This document shows, in pieces, positions 50,585 through 57,629 of a DNA stretch of 57,629 nt. This DNA comes from Bacteroidales bacterium (GTDB lineage: Bacteria > Bacteroidota > Bacteroidia > Bacteroidales > F082), in contig JAGCFU010000009.1 of NCBI GenBank assembly GCA_017649945.1, positions 1-57,629 of the forward strand, given 5' to 3'. The notes under the pieces are model-generated. The model was not told where the DNA came from. It did not search any database and was given only the letters and a program-made list of their open reading frames with translations. A program made the position numbers and the translations under genes. Within the stretch, counting starts at the first letter, position 1, and every line of letters starts with the position of its first letter.

Positions 50585-52072
50585 TCAATTTTTAATAAAA
50601 TTTCCTTTTTGTGTAGCATTACCATCTACACATACTTCATAAAAATACGCTCCGTCCTCAAGTGATGACACGTCAATCGTCAGCAAGCCTCCGCAGCATT
50701 CTAATCTACGCTCGAAACGTTTCCGCCCCATGCCATCAGCAATCGTCACCTGGTACCGCCTACAGCCGACATCGTATAGGACTATATTCAAGCGATCATT
50801 TGTCGGATTCGGGTATGCCTGCTGGTGTGGCGGAGCCTCCGGTGTCTCATTCAGAGTCCAAGGAATCACGAAATCTTCAGGCAAAAGCTTCCAAACATAC
50901 ACCATGTAACTGCCATAACTTTCCTTGCATTGTCCATAAACGAGGCATCCTCCGTCAAATGTCTTTTGGCAGTGCATTATTCTTATCTTGGTGTCATCAA
51001 TTTTCAGTCTTTTCGTCCCTCTAAGATTCAACTTATTGTCTATCAAGCATATAACAGCATCCGACGGCATCTCATTATACCCACTTTCCCAATATGTTGC
51101 TATGTATATCTCATCGTTACTAACATAGGCCATGCTGCCGAACTGAGCCGTATAATCAGAGGTATCAGCTCTGTCATACACCAAAGTGTCAACGTAATGT
51201 CCTTCAGCATCGACTTCAAACACCGCCACATAATAAGAATTGTTCACAACACCATAATGATGCGTCATCGACGACATCAGAAAATGTCCGTTATCTTTCC
51301 AACAATCCGTGTAATTCCTGTTATCCTCAAGCCATGGCAACGGATAAGTGGCAACCTTGTCCAACTCGTTGTCAATATAACAAATGCTATGACAGTTGTT
51401 GACATAAAATCCTTTCCCTATCAGCATCATGTTATCGCTATTCGGAACCCTGATAATACCGGTAGGCCTCGCGCCATTCGCTCCATGTCCTTCCGTGAAA
51501 TACTTGCTTTTCAGCACGTTACCGTTTGTATCACATTTCAACAAAGCGTACACACCATTCGTCACATTCGGATATTCCTGCTCGCTGACATCTGTCAAGA
51601 CAATGACATTCCCTTCATTATCAAAATCCAAGTAAACATCGGTTGTCCACGTCTTATACGGTGCCACCAACGGATAATTATGTTCTTCAAGAATCTCAAG
51701 TCCTGGATTCATCACCGTTATCCACAACGTATCGTATTCGTGATCCGTCAACTTCCCTCCTTTGACTCCAACAACAAAAGCGTTTCCGTTCTCAAGACAT
51801 ATTGCACTGCAAAAATGCGACTTATATTCTTCAAAACCAATCTTCCTATAAATATATTCACCGTTTCCGGAAACATAAATCACATAAGCATCCGAATATC
51901 CCAAGCCGTTTTCATTGTCACACGCCCCGACGATATAATTACCGTCGCCATTACAATCTCCGCCAACGAGCGTCACGCCTTCTTCAACAGGATACGTCAC
52001 CACCCATTGCTGCGATTGCATAACCAAGGCCTCCATGCATAACGCCAGCAACAAAAATCTCTTCATGACCAC
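50585..52072 (-). CDS. Secreted propeller-like protein with T9SS sorting domain
   Basis: This 495-residue exported protein has a signal peptide within 1-20 (MVMKRFLLLALCMEALVMQS). The middle looks like repeated beta-sheet blades ('GGDCNGDGNYIVGACDNENG', 'FDNEGNVIVLTDVSE', 'KTFDGGCLVYGQCKESYGSY') and I do not recognise a named domain. The C-terminus is a T9SS type A domain ('QQAYPNPTNDRLNIVL', about 417-495). It starts 8 bases after the first gene of the RHS operon. An in-frame Met at 52066 is an equal start candidate. Function is unknown; a surface or released binding protein is likely. Confidence 0.8.
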   Translation of the reverse strand: MVMKRFLLLALCMEALVMQSQQWVVTYPVEEGVTLVGGDCNGDGNYIVGACDNENGLGYSDAYVIYVSGNGEYIYRKIGFEEYKSHFCSAICLENGNAFVVGVKGGKLTDHEYDTLWITVMNPGLEILEEHNYPLVAPYKTWTTDVYLDFDNEGNVIVLTDVSEQEYPNVTNGVYALLKCDTNGNVLKSKYFTEGHGANGARPTGIIRVPNSDNMMLIGKGFYVNNCHSICYIDNELDKVATYPLPWLEDNRNYTDCWKDNGHFLMSSMTHHYGVVNNSYYVAVFEVDAEGHYVDTLVYDRADTSDYTAQFGSMAYVSNDEIYIATYWESGYNEMPSDAVICLIDNKLNLRGTKRLKIDDTKIRIMHCQKTFDGGCLVYGQCKESYGSYMVYVWKLLPEDFVIPWTLNETPEAPPHQQAYPNPTNDRLNIVLYDVGCRRYQVTIADGMGRKRFERRLECCGGLLTIDVSSLEDGAYFYEVCVDGNATQKGNFIKN

Positions 52073-52080
52073 AATCTCAA

Positions 52081-53160
52081 CTAATTCAACAAATCTCTCA
52101 ACGGAGGCAGCTCCTGCGACGGAATAGCCACCTTATTGCCATATACCACATAGTTTTTGTGATGGCAACACGTCCCGTTTCCAATATAATCCAACAGTCC
52201 GACTATATCCACCTCAACAAATGCAGGATCTTTAGGCATATAAGCCTGATATCTCGGATCCGACGGCAAAATATGCAGCAACACCTCGAGCTCCCTTGTG
52301 TAATAATAGTTAAGCATCTCGTAATCCAAATACATCGGAGTGTTATCATTCAAATAATGGAAATACAAATACGGCTCCCCGTTTTCATCAAGATACTCAT
52401 TTCCGTCAATGGCAATCCTGAACAATCCTACATTAAGACGCCTGAATCCAGCCTGTGGAACATGTTCAGCCCGATAATAATAGTTGATTGTATCCTCAAT
52501 TATCTCAGCCGCGTCACAGAAAACCGACGGGTCGTCACAGCTACCGCCATATTCTCCGAAATACCAACAGTCACCGGGACCAAACGGACCTTGAACAGGA
52601 TCTTTAACAGTATTGTCACTCTCATAACGTCCCGAGATGACACAAACATCAATCTCCACCCTATTTCCGACCGTTTCTCCTTTGTCGACAACCACAGCCA
52701 TCAACGATTTGTCGGTACTGATTCCGTCACCGGCATAGGCCTGTCGCACCGCTTCTGTAATCTCATCATACAAATCCGCTACCACGCTGAGTGGAGCCTC
52801 ATTGTTTCCATTTACATCAACGAAAAATTCCAACTCCTGCTTGACCGTCTCCAAATATTTCCTTTCCGAAAATGCATACTCCGCATTGAAAAGCGCCTCA
52901 ACATTCCAAATGACGCTGTCAATCGGCATACATTGTCCGCTTCTCATAACATTTTCTTTATCAGCAATTTGGCGTTTAAACTTATTGATTTGCGATGCTA
53001 TAGTTCTCGCATTATCAGTATAATCATGATATTCCTCACCTTGAGCAGGCTTATTATTAATAGGTGTGACAAGTTCTTTTTTACATGCCTCAAGATATAA
53101 GGCTGCCCCTAACGTCAGCGTTACAATTAGTGAAATCCCTAAAATTTTTCTACGTTTCAT
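52081..53160 (-). CDS. Exported protein of unknown function, first gene of the RHS operon
   Basis: This 359-residue protein has an N-terminal hydrophobic segment (about 7-22) ending 'ALYLEACKK', which could be a weak lipobox with Cys26 as the lipid site. The rest is acidic and rich in Tyr, with a run of cysteines ('GDCWYFGEYGGSCDDPSVFC', 'GTCCHHKNYVVYG'). I do not recognise a domain. No sorting domain is present. A promoter about 150 bases upstream (53345-53315) and tight spacing place it at the head of a 10-kb transcript with four other secreted-protein genes. Confidence 0.75.
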   Translation of the reverse strand: MKRRKILGISLIVTLTLGAALYLEACKKELVTPINNKPAQGEEYHDYTDNARTIASQINKFKRQIADKENVMRSGQCMPIDSVIWNVEALFNAEYAFSERKYLETVKQELEFFVDVNGNNEAPLSVVADLYDEITEAVRQAYAGDGISTDKSLMAVVVDKGETVGNRVEIDVCVISGRYESDNTVKDPVQGPFGPGDCWYFGEYGGSCDDPSVFCDAAEIIEDTINYYYRAEHVPQAGFRRLNVGLFRIAIDGNEYLDENGEPYLYFHYLNDNTPMYLDYEMLNYYYTRELEVLLHILPSDPRYQAYMPKDPAFVEVDIVGLLDYIGNGTCCHHKNYVVYGNKVAIPSQELPPLRDLLN

Positions 53161-53314
53161 AAATATGACTTTTTAAATTAATAAAATAATGGATTACGCA
53201 CAACAAAATCTTGAATTGTCATCGCCCACAGCTATTTGTGCCCAAACTGCAGACTTTAAAAAAGTGTTTTTATCATGATCCGTTTCATAACTTTTAGCGT
53301 TTGTGTTTTCGATG

Positions 53315-53345
53315 CAAAATTATAACACTTTTTTTCATTTGTCAA
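53315..53345 (-). promoter_or_regulatory. Promoter of the five-gene RHS operon
   Basis: On the minus strand TTGACA (53345-53340) and TAATTTTG (53322-53315) are spaced 20 bases from the TTG, close to the ideal for Bacteroidota. Transcription should start near 53309, leaving a leader of about 150 bases. Confidence 0.7.
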
Positions 53346-53424
53346 GAACTTTTTTCATAAAATTTTTTAACATTTCATTCATTTTCATGCAATTATAGTT
53401 AAAAAAAATTTACAATATTTTTGA

Positions 53425-53454
53425 TTGATATTTCAAAAATATTTCGTAACTTTG
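53425..53454 (+). promoter_or_regulatory. Promoter of pyrBI
   Basis: TTG (53425-53427) and TAACTTTG (53447-53454) are 19 bases apart. The ATG of pyrB is at 53487, so the leader is about 27 bases, too short for an enterobacterial-type pyrBI attenuator. Confidence 0.7.
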
Positions 53455-53486
53455 CATTCCGATAATCAAATAAAATCTTTACAACA

Positions 53487-54407
53487 ATGTCTATCTCCTT
53501 GAAAAACCGTAGCCTGATTTCCATCAGCGACTACACTCCGGAAGAAATATGCCATGTTTTGGACATCGCCGAGGACTTTGAAAAGAACCCTCACCAGAAC
53601 TTGCTCAACGGACGCATCATCGCTTCGCTCTTCTTCGAACCTTCCACCCGTACACGTCTCAGCTTCGAGACAGCCATCCAGTTGCTCGGCGGTAACGTCA
53701 TCGGCTTCAGCAGCACCGCCGGCACCAGCGTGCAGAAAGGCGAATCGCTCGCCGACACCATCACAATGGTGGCTTCATACGCCGACCTCATCGTGATGCG
53801 TAACCCTATCGAAGGCTCTGCCCGTTTCGCATCGGAAGTGTCGAAAGTGCCGGTCATCAACGCAGGCGACGGAGCAAATCAGCACCCTACCCAGTGCATG
53901 CTCGACCTCTATAGCATCCGCAAGACTCAGGGAACTCTCGAAAACCTTGAAATCACGCTCGTGGGCGACCTCAAATACGGCCGCACAGTGCACAGCCTCG
54001 TAGAAGCCATGTGCCACTTCAACGCCAAGTTCAACCTCGTCTCCCCTGTCGAGCTGAAACTGCCGAGTGTTGTAAAACAGCACATCAAAGACAAACATCT
54101 TGAGTATCATCAATATACAGAGCTCGAAGAAGCCATTCCGCATAGCGATATCATCTACATGACACGTATCCAACGCGAGCGCTTCCCGGATCCTGAGGAA
54201 TACGAAAAAGTGAAGAATTCATACGTTTTGCGCAATGCAATGCTTGACGCTTCAAAGCCTAACTGCCGCGTGCTGCACCCACTTCCGCGTGTCAACGAAA
54301 TCCATGTCGACGTCGACGCCAACCCGAAGGCTTACTACTTCCAACAGGCACAGAACGGCGTTTACGCCCGCGAGGCTCTGATTGCCACAATCCTCGGATT
54401 AAAATAA
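53487..54407 (+). CDS. pyrB: Aspartate carbamoyltransferase catalytic chain
   Basis: PyrB condenses carbamoyl phosphate and aspartate, the committed step of pyrimidine synthesis. The 306-residue protein has the carbamoyl-phosphate motif '[15 protein letters not shown]' (STRT at 53-56), Lys84 in '[10 protein letters not shown]', '[10 protein letters not shown]' (His133) and 'HPLPRVNEI'. The regulatory chain gene follows, so the holoenzyme is probably the 12-subunit, allosterically controlled form. A heptamer array (TTTAAAA type) fills the gap to pyrI, starting at the pyrB stop. Confidence 0.97.
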   Translation: MSISLKNRSLISISDYTPEEICHVLDIAEDFEKNPHQNLLNGRIIASLFFEPSTRTRLSFETAIQLLGGNVIGFSSTAGTSVQKGESLADTITMVASYADLIVMRNPIEGSARFASEVSKVPVINAGDGANQHPTQCMLDLYSIRKTQGTLENLEITLVGDLKYGRTVHSLVEAMCHFNAKFNLVSPVELKLPSVVKQHIKDKHLEYHQYTELEEAIPHSDIIYMTRIQRERFPDPEEYEKVKNSYVLRNAMLDASKPNCRVLHPLPRVNEIHVDVDANPKAYYFQQAQNGVYAREALIATILGLK

Positions 54408-54489
54408 TTTAAAATTTAAAATTCAAAATTCAAAATTAAGAGTTACAAAGTTTTAAATCTTTAAATTTTAAATCTTAAATCTTTAAATG
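54408..54489. repeat. Inverted heptamer array (TTTAAAA / TTCAAAA) between pyrB and pyrI
   Basis: Right after the pyrB TAA come TTTAAAA twice, TTCAAAA twice and TTAAGAG (54408-54442). A right part of opposite sense then follows (TTTTAAA, TCTTTAAA, TTTTAAA, TCTTAAA, TCTTTAAATG; 54451-54489). The halves can pair into an A/U hairpin. The final ATG at 54487 is out of frame with pyrI. Confidence 0.8.
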
Positions 54490-54497
54490 AAAAAGTT

Positions 54498-54965
54498 ATG
54501 GAAAAGAGAAAAGAATTAATCGTGTCTGCCATTGAGAATGGCACCGTTATCGACCATATCCCTGCCGACAAAGTGTTCCAGGTCGTGAAGATTTTGGGAC
54601 TTGAAAAAGTCAGCAACCCTGTGTATTTCGGCACCAACGTGGAAAGCAAGAAATACGGAAAGAAAGGCTTCATAAAGGTCTCTAACAAATATTTCGCACC
54701 GGAAGACTACAACAAAATCGGTTTGGTGGCTCCGACAGCTTCAATCATCGAAATCAAAGATTACGAAGTGATTAAAAAACAAACAGTTACGCTTCCTGAC
54801 AGCATCGAGCACATCGTAAAATGCTTCAACCCTAACTGCGTCACTAACAAAGAACACGATGTTCCGACCAAGTTCACGGTCATAAAAGACGCTGAAGGCA
54901 ATATCAAACTGCATTGCCACTACTGCGAAAAGAACACGACGCAGGATAAGCTGGAGTTTATATAA
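54498..54965 (+). CDS. pyrI: Aspartate carbamoyltransferase regulatory chain
   Basis: PyrI binds nucleotides and passes the feedback signal to PyrB. The 155-residue protein has the allosteric domain (1-100; 'AIENGTVIDHIPADKVFQVV') and the zinc domain with four cysteines: Cys109 and Cys114 ('CFNPNC') and Cys140 and Cys143 ('CHYC'). The spacing matches that of the enteric regulatory chain closely. A strong terminator begins directly at its stop codon. Confidence 0.97.
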   Translation: MEKRKELIVSAIENGTVIDHIPADKVFQVVKILGLEKVSNPVYFGTNVESKKYGKKGFIKVSNKYFAPEDYNKIGLVAPTASIIEIKDYEVIKKQTVTLPDSIEHIVKCFNPNCVTNKEHDVPTKFTVIKDAEGNIKLHCHYCEKNTTQDKLEFI

Positions 54966-54994
54966 AAAAAGGTCGGCGTTGCCGACCTTTTTTT
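54964..54994. terminator. Bidirectional Rho-independent terminator of pyrBI and DUF3467
   Basis: Seven A, then GGTCGGC, loop GTT, GCCGACC and seven T form a perfect 14-base stem with T tracts in both directions. The right T tract runs into the stop codon of the minus-strand DUF3467 gene (54995-54993). It serves both convergent transcripts. Confidence 0.95.
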
Positions 54995-55298
54995 ATGCCT
55001 CCCCTGCTGACCCCATCGTAAACGGAGCCACAGTGTCGTTGATGTCCTTTATAGGACCGAAATTCTGTTCGTATTTCTGCAAATTTTCAGCCAACGCCCT
55101 GAATAACCTCTTGGCATGCTGAGGTGTCATGATGACTCTCGAACGCACCTTCGCCTTCTGCATAGCAGGAGCAATCTGAGCGAAATCAATAACAAACTCT
55201 GTCGGTGAATGGCTTATAATCGCCAAATTTGAATAAACACCGTCCGCAACAGTTTCCGGAATGTCGATGTTTAATTGTTTCTTGTTGTTGTTTTCCAT
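54993..55298 (-). CDS. DUF3467 family protein downstream of rpoC
   Basis: This is a 101-residue cytoplasmic protein. Its core 'VADGVYSNLAIISHSPTEFV' and 'RVIMTPQHAKRLFRALAENL' are typical of DUF3467, a small beta-rich family often encoded right after rpoC in Bacteroidota. Its function is unknown. It is separated from rpoC by the TAGCCAT heptamer array and ends in the shared terminator. Confidence 0.9.
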   Translation of the reverse strand: MENNNKKQLNIDIPETVADGVYSNLAIISHSPTEFVIDFAQIAPAMQKAKVRSRVIMTPQHAKRLFRALAENLQKYEQNFGPIKDINDTVAPFTMGSAGEA

Positions 55299-55315
55299 AA
55301 TTCTATTTATTTAAA

Positions 55316-55410
55316 AAGCCATTAGCTACTAGCCAATAGCCATTAGGTAATTATTACGGTAGAATAATGCTAATGGCTAATAGCTAACGGCTAATGGCTA
55401 ATGACTAATT
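55316..55410. repeat. Inverted array of the heptamer TAGCCAT between rpoC and DUF3467
   Basis: On the minus strand the array starts in the rpoC stop codon (TAATTAGTCA) and continues as TTAGCCA-type heptamers (variants TTAGCCG, TTAGCTA). After a spacer of about 20 bases the units recur in the opposite sense. The word is the same as at 1981-2058, 53 kb away. Pairing of the two halves gives a long hairpin between two co-directed genes. Confidence 0.85.
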
Positions 55411-57629
55411 ACGCCTCAACCGGTTCAGCAGTAACCACCTCAGGATACATATCTTCCTTCGAACCGACAATCAAATCGTCGTATTCGCGCAAACCTGTAC
55501 CTGCAGGGATCTTGTGACCCACGATGACGTTCTCTTTCATACCCTCGAGATAGTCGGTCTTTGCGCTGATAGCAGCCTGTGTCAAGACCTTCGTTGTCTC
55601 CTGGAATGAAGCGGCCGAGATAAAGCTGTCGGTCTGCAAAGCGGCGCGTGTGATACCCTGAAGCACCTGGTGTGCTGTAGCAGGTTTCGCGTCACGTGCC
55701 TCGACGAGTTTCTTGTCGCGACGTTTCAATGATGAATTTTCGTCACGCAGTCTTCTTGCCGAGATAATCTGACCCACAAACAATGTATCTGAATCGCCCG
55801 GATCTGTAACAACGACCTTTCCGAAGATGTCGTCGTTGGTCTCCTGGAACGTAATCTTGCTAACGAGCTCGCCCTCAAGGTATCTTGTGTCACCCGGATC
55901 GTCGATTTCAACCTTACGCATCATCTGACGAACAATGACCTCAAAGTGCTTACCGTTGATGGTCACACCTTGTGAACGATACACCTCCTGAACGTTGTTC
56001 ACGATGTATTCCTGAACCTTCATAGGACCTTCGATAGCCAAGATGTTGGCCGGTGTGATGGCACCTTCCGACAATGGCTGACCTGCCTTCACGTAGTCGT
56101 TTTCTGAAGCGAGAACTTCCTTCGTTGTCGGGATGAGATACTTCTTCACCTCACCTGTCTTCGACGTGACAACCAACACACGGTTACCACGCACGAGCTT
56201 CTTCTCAAACGAGACCTCACCGTCGATTTCAGAGATGATAGCCGGTTCTGAAGAGTTACGTGCCTCGAAGAGCTCTGTAACACGTGGAAGACCACCGGTG
56301 ATATCGCCCAGACCTCCAGTAGCACGCGGCTTCTTGGTCAGGATGTCACCAGCCTTGATCTTGTCACCGTCCTCAACCATGACGTGTGCGCCGACAGGCA
56401 AGTCATATGACTTGATGACCTCGCCACTCTTGTCAACGATTGAAATTGACGGGTTCTTCGAGAACTTACGGCCTTCGATGATAACACGCTCGTTGTAACC
56501 TGTCTGCTCATCCGATTCATTACGGAATGTGACGTTCTCAACGATGTTGTCGAAACGTGCCTTACCGTCATGCTCAGAGATGATGAGTGAGTTATATTTA
56601 TCCCATTCGCAGATGATATCGCCTTGGTTGACGTCGCTGCCAGCCGGGATGTACAACTTAGAACCGTAAGGGATGTTCTCTGTGACGAGAGCGATACCTG
56701 TATTGTGGTCCAAAATCTTCATCTCACTTGCACGGCTCACCACGACCTGGTACTTGTTGTTGTCCTTATCGACATAGTCAACAGCACGTAAGTCGTTGAT
56801 AATCATCTTGCCGCTATAATCTGCCTTAATCATTGAGTCTTCCGATGTGCTCGATGCAGTACCACCTTGGTGGAAGGTACGCAATGTCAACTGTGTACCA
56901 GGCTCACCGATTGACTGTGCCGCGATAACGCCGACGGCCTCGCCTCTCTGAACGAGTTTACCTGATGAAAGGTTACGTCCGTAGCAGTTGGCGCAAACGC
57001 CCTTCTTCGACTCGCAAGTCAACACGGAACGGATTTCAATGGTCTGGTCTTTCAAAGGTGAATCGCAAATTCTCTTAGCGATGTCTTCAGTGATTTCAGC
57101 GCCACCGTTGCAGAGCAACTCGCCTGTCTGTGGATGGAAGATGTCGTGCAAAGCCACACGGCCGAGGATACGGTCGTACAACGACTCGACGATTTCCTTA
57201 CCGCGTTTCAAAGCACCTATTGACAAACCTCTTAATGTGCCGCAGTCTTTCTCAGTGATGATAACATCGTGAGCGACGTCGACCAAACGACGGGTCAAGT
57301 AACCAGCGTCAGCGGTCTTCAAAGCGGTATCGGCCAAACCTTTACGGGCACCGTGGGTTGAGATGAAGTACTCCAACACTGACAAACCTTCCTTGAAGTT
57401 CGAAAGAATCGGGTTCTCGATAATCTCAGCGCCACCGGCTGCTGTTGATTTCTGCGGTTTTGCCATCAAACCTCTCATACCGCAAAGCTGACGAATCTGC
57501 TCCTTACTACCACGAGCTCCTGAATCCAACATCATGTAAACCGGGTTGAATCCCTGGTCGTCCTGAGGCAACAGCTTCATAACCTCGTCGGTCAGCTTGG
57601 TGACGTCGTGACCCCAAATATCGATAATC
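55409..57629 (-). CDS. rpoC: RNA polymerase beta' subunit (3' part, 5' end outside window)
   Basis: About 740 C-terminal residues of the beta' subunit are present; the reading frame is open to the window edge (from 57628), so the upstream part is missing only because of the window. Key elements are '[20 protein letters not shown]' near the bridge helix, the zinc-binding cysteines '[11 protein letters not shown]', and '[20 protein letters not shown]' at the trigger loop. The C-terminal '[20 protein letters not shown]' and '[19 protein letters not shown]' are also there. It ends 'VTAEPVEA'. Its stop opens a heptamer array. Confidence 0.97.
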   Translation of the reverse strand, partial: IIDIWGHDVTKLTDEVMKLLPQDDQGFNPVYMMLDSGARGSKEQIRQLCGMRGLMAKPQKSTAAGGAEIIENPILSNFKEGLSVLEYFISTHGARKGLADTALKTADAGYLTRRLVDVAHDVIITEKDCGTLRGLSIGALKRGKEIVESLYDRILGRVALHDIFHPQTGELLCNGGAEITEDIAKRICDSPLKDQTIEIRSVLTCESKKGVCANCYGRNLSSGKLVQRGEAVGVIAAQSIGEPGTQLTLRTFHQGGTASSTSEDSMIKADYSGKMIINDLRAVDYVDKDNNKYQVVVSRASEMKILDHNTGIALVTENIPYGSKLYIPAGSDVNQGDIICEWDKYNSLIISEHDGKARFDNIVENVTFRNESDEQTGYNERVIIEGRKFSKNPSISIVDKSGEVIKSYDLPVGAHVMVEDGDKIKAGDILTKKPRATGGLGDITGGLPRVTELFEARNSSEPAIISEIDGEVSFEKKLVRGNRVLVVTSKTGEVKKYLIPTTKEVLASENDYVKAGQPLSEGAITPANILAIEGPMKVQEYIVNNVQEVYRSQGVTINGKHFEVIVRQMMRKVEIDDPGDTRYLEGELVSKITFQETNDDIFGKVVVTDPGDSDTLFVGQIISARRLRDENSSLKRRDKKLVEARDAKPATAHQVLQGITRAALQTDSFISAASFQETTKVLTQAAISAKTDYLEGMKENVIVGHKIPAGTGLREYDDLIVGSKEDMYPEVVTAEPVEA

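Larger units (their letters stand above)
53161..53486. other. Divergent control region between RHS operon and pyrBI
   Basis: No gene is seen here. It is very A/T rich and holds two opposed promoters, one for each side (53345-53315 minus, 53425-53454 plus). The minus side leaves a leader of about 150 bases before the RHS operon, much longer than elsewhere in the window. No clear riboswitch, transcription-attenuation hairpin or leader peptide was recognised in either leader. Confidence 0.6.

Noticed and set aside
50825-53100. Long plus-strand frames (50825-52042 and 52159-53100) antisense to RHS-operon genes
   Set aside because: The minus-strand products have signal peptides, a sorting domain and operon spacing. 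The antisense products have no signal, domain or promoter.
42912-53160. RHS operon as a mobile island
   Set aside because: It seems A/T richer than its neighbours by eye, but no integrase, tRNA site, direct repeats or IS remains were found at either end.
53455-53486. Enterobacterial-type attenuator before pyrBI
   Set aside because: The leader is only about 27-32 bases, with no leader peptide or terminator hairpin.
54487-54519. Earlier start for pyrI at the ATG at 54487
   Set aside because: It is in another frame and meets a stop after ten codons. The ATG at 54498 gives the full-length family match.

Overview
The window is a chromosomal segment from a member of the phylum Bacteroidota, most likely order Bacteroidales. 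Three observations support this. Many genes are preceded by the TAnnTTTG -7 promoter element of this phylum. At least five secreted proteins end in a type IX secretion system (T9SS) C-terminal sorting domain with a YPNP or FPNP motif. Several neighbourhoods are typical of the phylum: bamD-rpoZ-coaBC-DUF4835-recN, rpoC followed by DUF3467, and dapA followed in the opposite sense by a DUF6913-like gene. No rRNA, tRNA, CRISPR array, IS element or prophage was seen. Residue positions were counted by hand and are approximate.

Layout. 1-7.5 kb (minus): ffh, folD, an OmpA/PD40/TPR envelope protein, then a TolC / HlyD / ABC-permease export set whose last gene runs off the left edge. 7.5-16.9 kb: housekeeping and membrane genes (LtaS-like sulfatase, yggS, nadE, membrane PHP phosphoesterase, EamA exporter, SpoU/TrmH methyltransferase, acyl-ACP thioesterase, ADP-forming acetate-CoA ligase). 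16.9-21.0 kb: an overlapping trio of two CotH-kinase paralogues and a polytopic membrane protein. 21.0-24.3 kb (minus): a T9SS-exported endonuclease I and a tiny protein with a PID-CTERM-like tail. 24.4-29.4 kb: an ABC exporter with a YtrA-like GntR regulator and a visible operator, followed by an M16 peptidase. 29.5-34.4 kb (minus): recN, DUF4835/porD, coaBC, rpoZ, bamD. 34.4-38.4 kb (minus): a T9SS M14 carboxypeptidase, dapA and a DUF6913-like gene. 38.5-42.9 kb: a metallo-beta-lactamase (plus) and the argS-rsmE-DUF4159-zinc ribbon operon (minus). 42.9-53.2 kb (minus): a five-gene operon of secreted proteins ending in a 2067-residue RHS/YD-repeat protein. 53.5-55.0 kb: pyrBI with a textbook terminator. 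55.0-57.6 kb (minus): DUF3467 and the 3' part of rpoC.

Two themes stand out. First, the accessory content is dominated by cell-surface export: T9SS cargo, two likely T9SS/OmpA envelope factors, BamD and a tripartite exporter. The most unusual unit is the 10-kb RHS operon. Its giant RHS protein lacks a T9SS sorting domain, while the gene just before it encodes a 141-residue protein made of one YD-like motif plus a sorting domain. Second, at least seven gene junctions hold short tandem word arrays with 7- or 9-base units. These are often arranged as inverted pairs and usually begin in or next to the upstream stop codon. The same words recur at distant loci (TAGCCAT at about 2.0 and 55.3 kb; GATAAGAAG at about 6.1 and 29.4 kb). 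In one case the array supplies both the stop codon of one gene and the start codon of the next.
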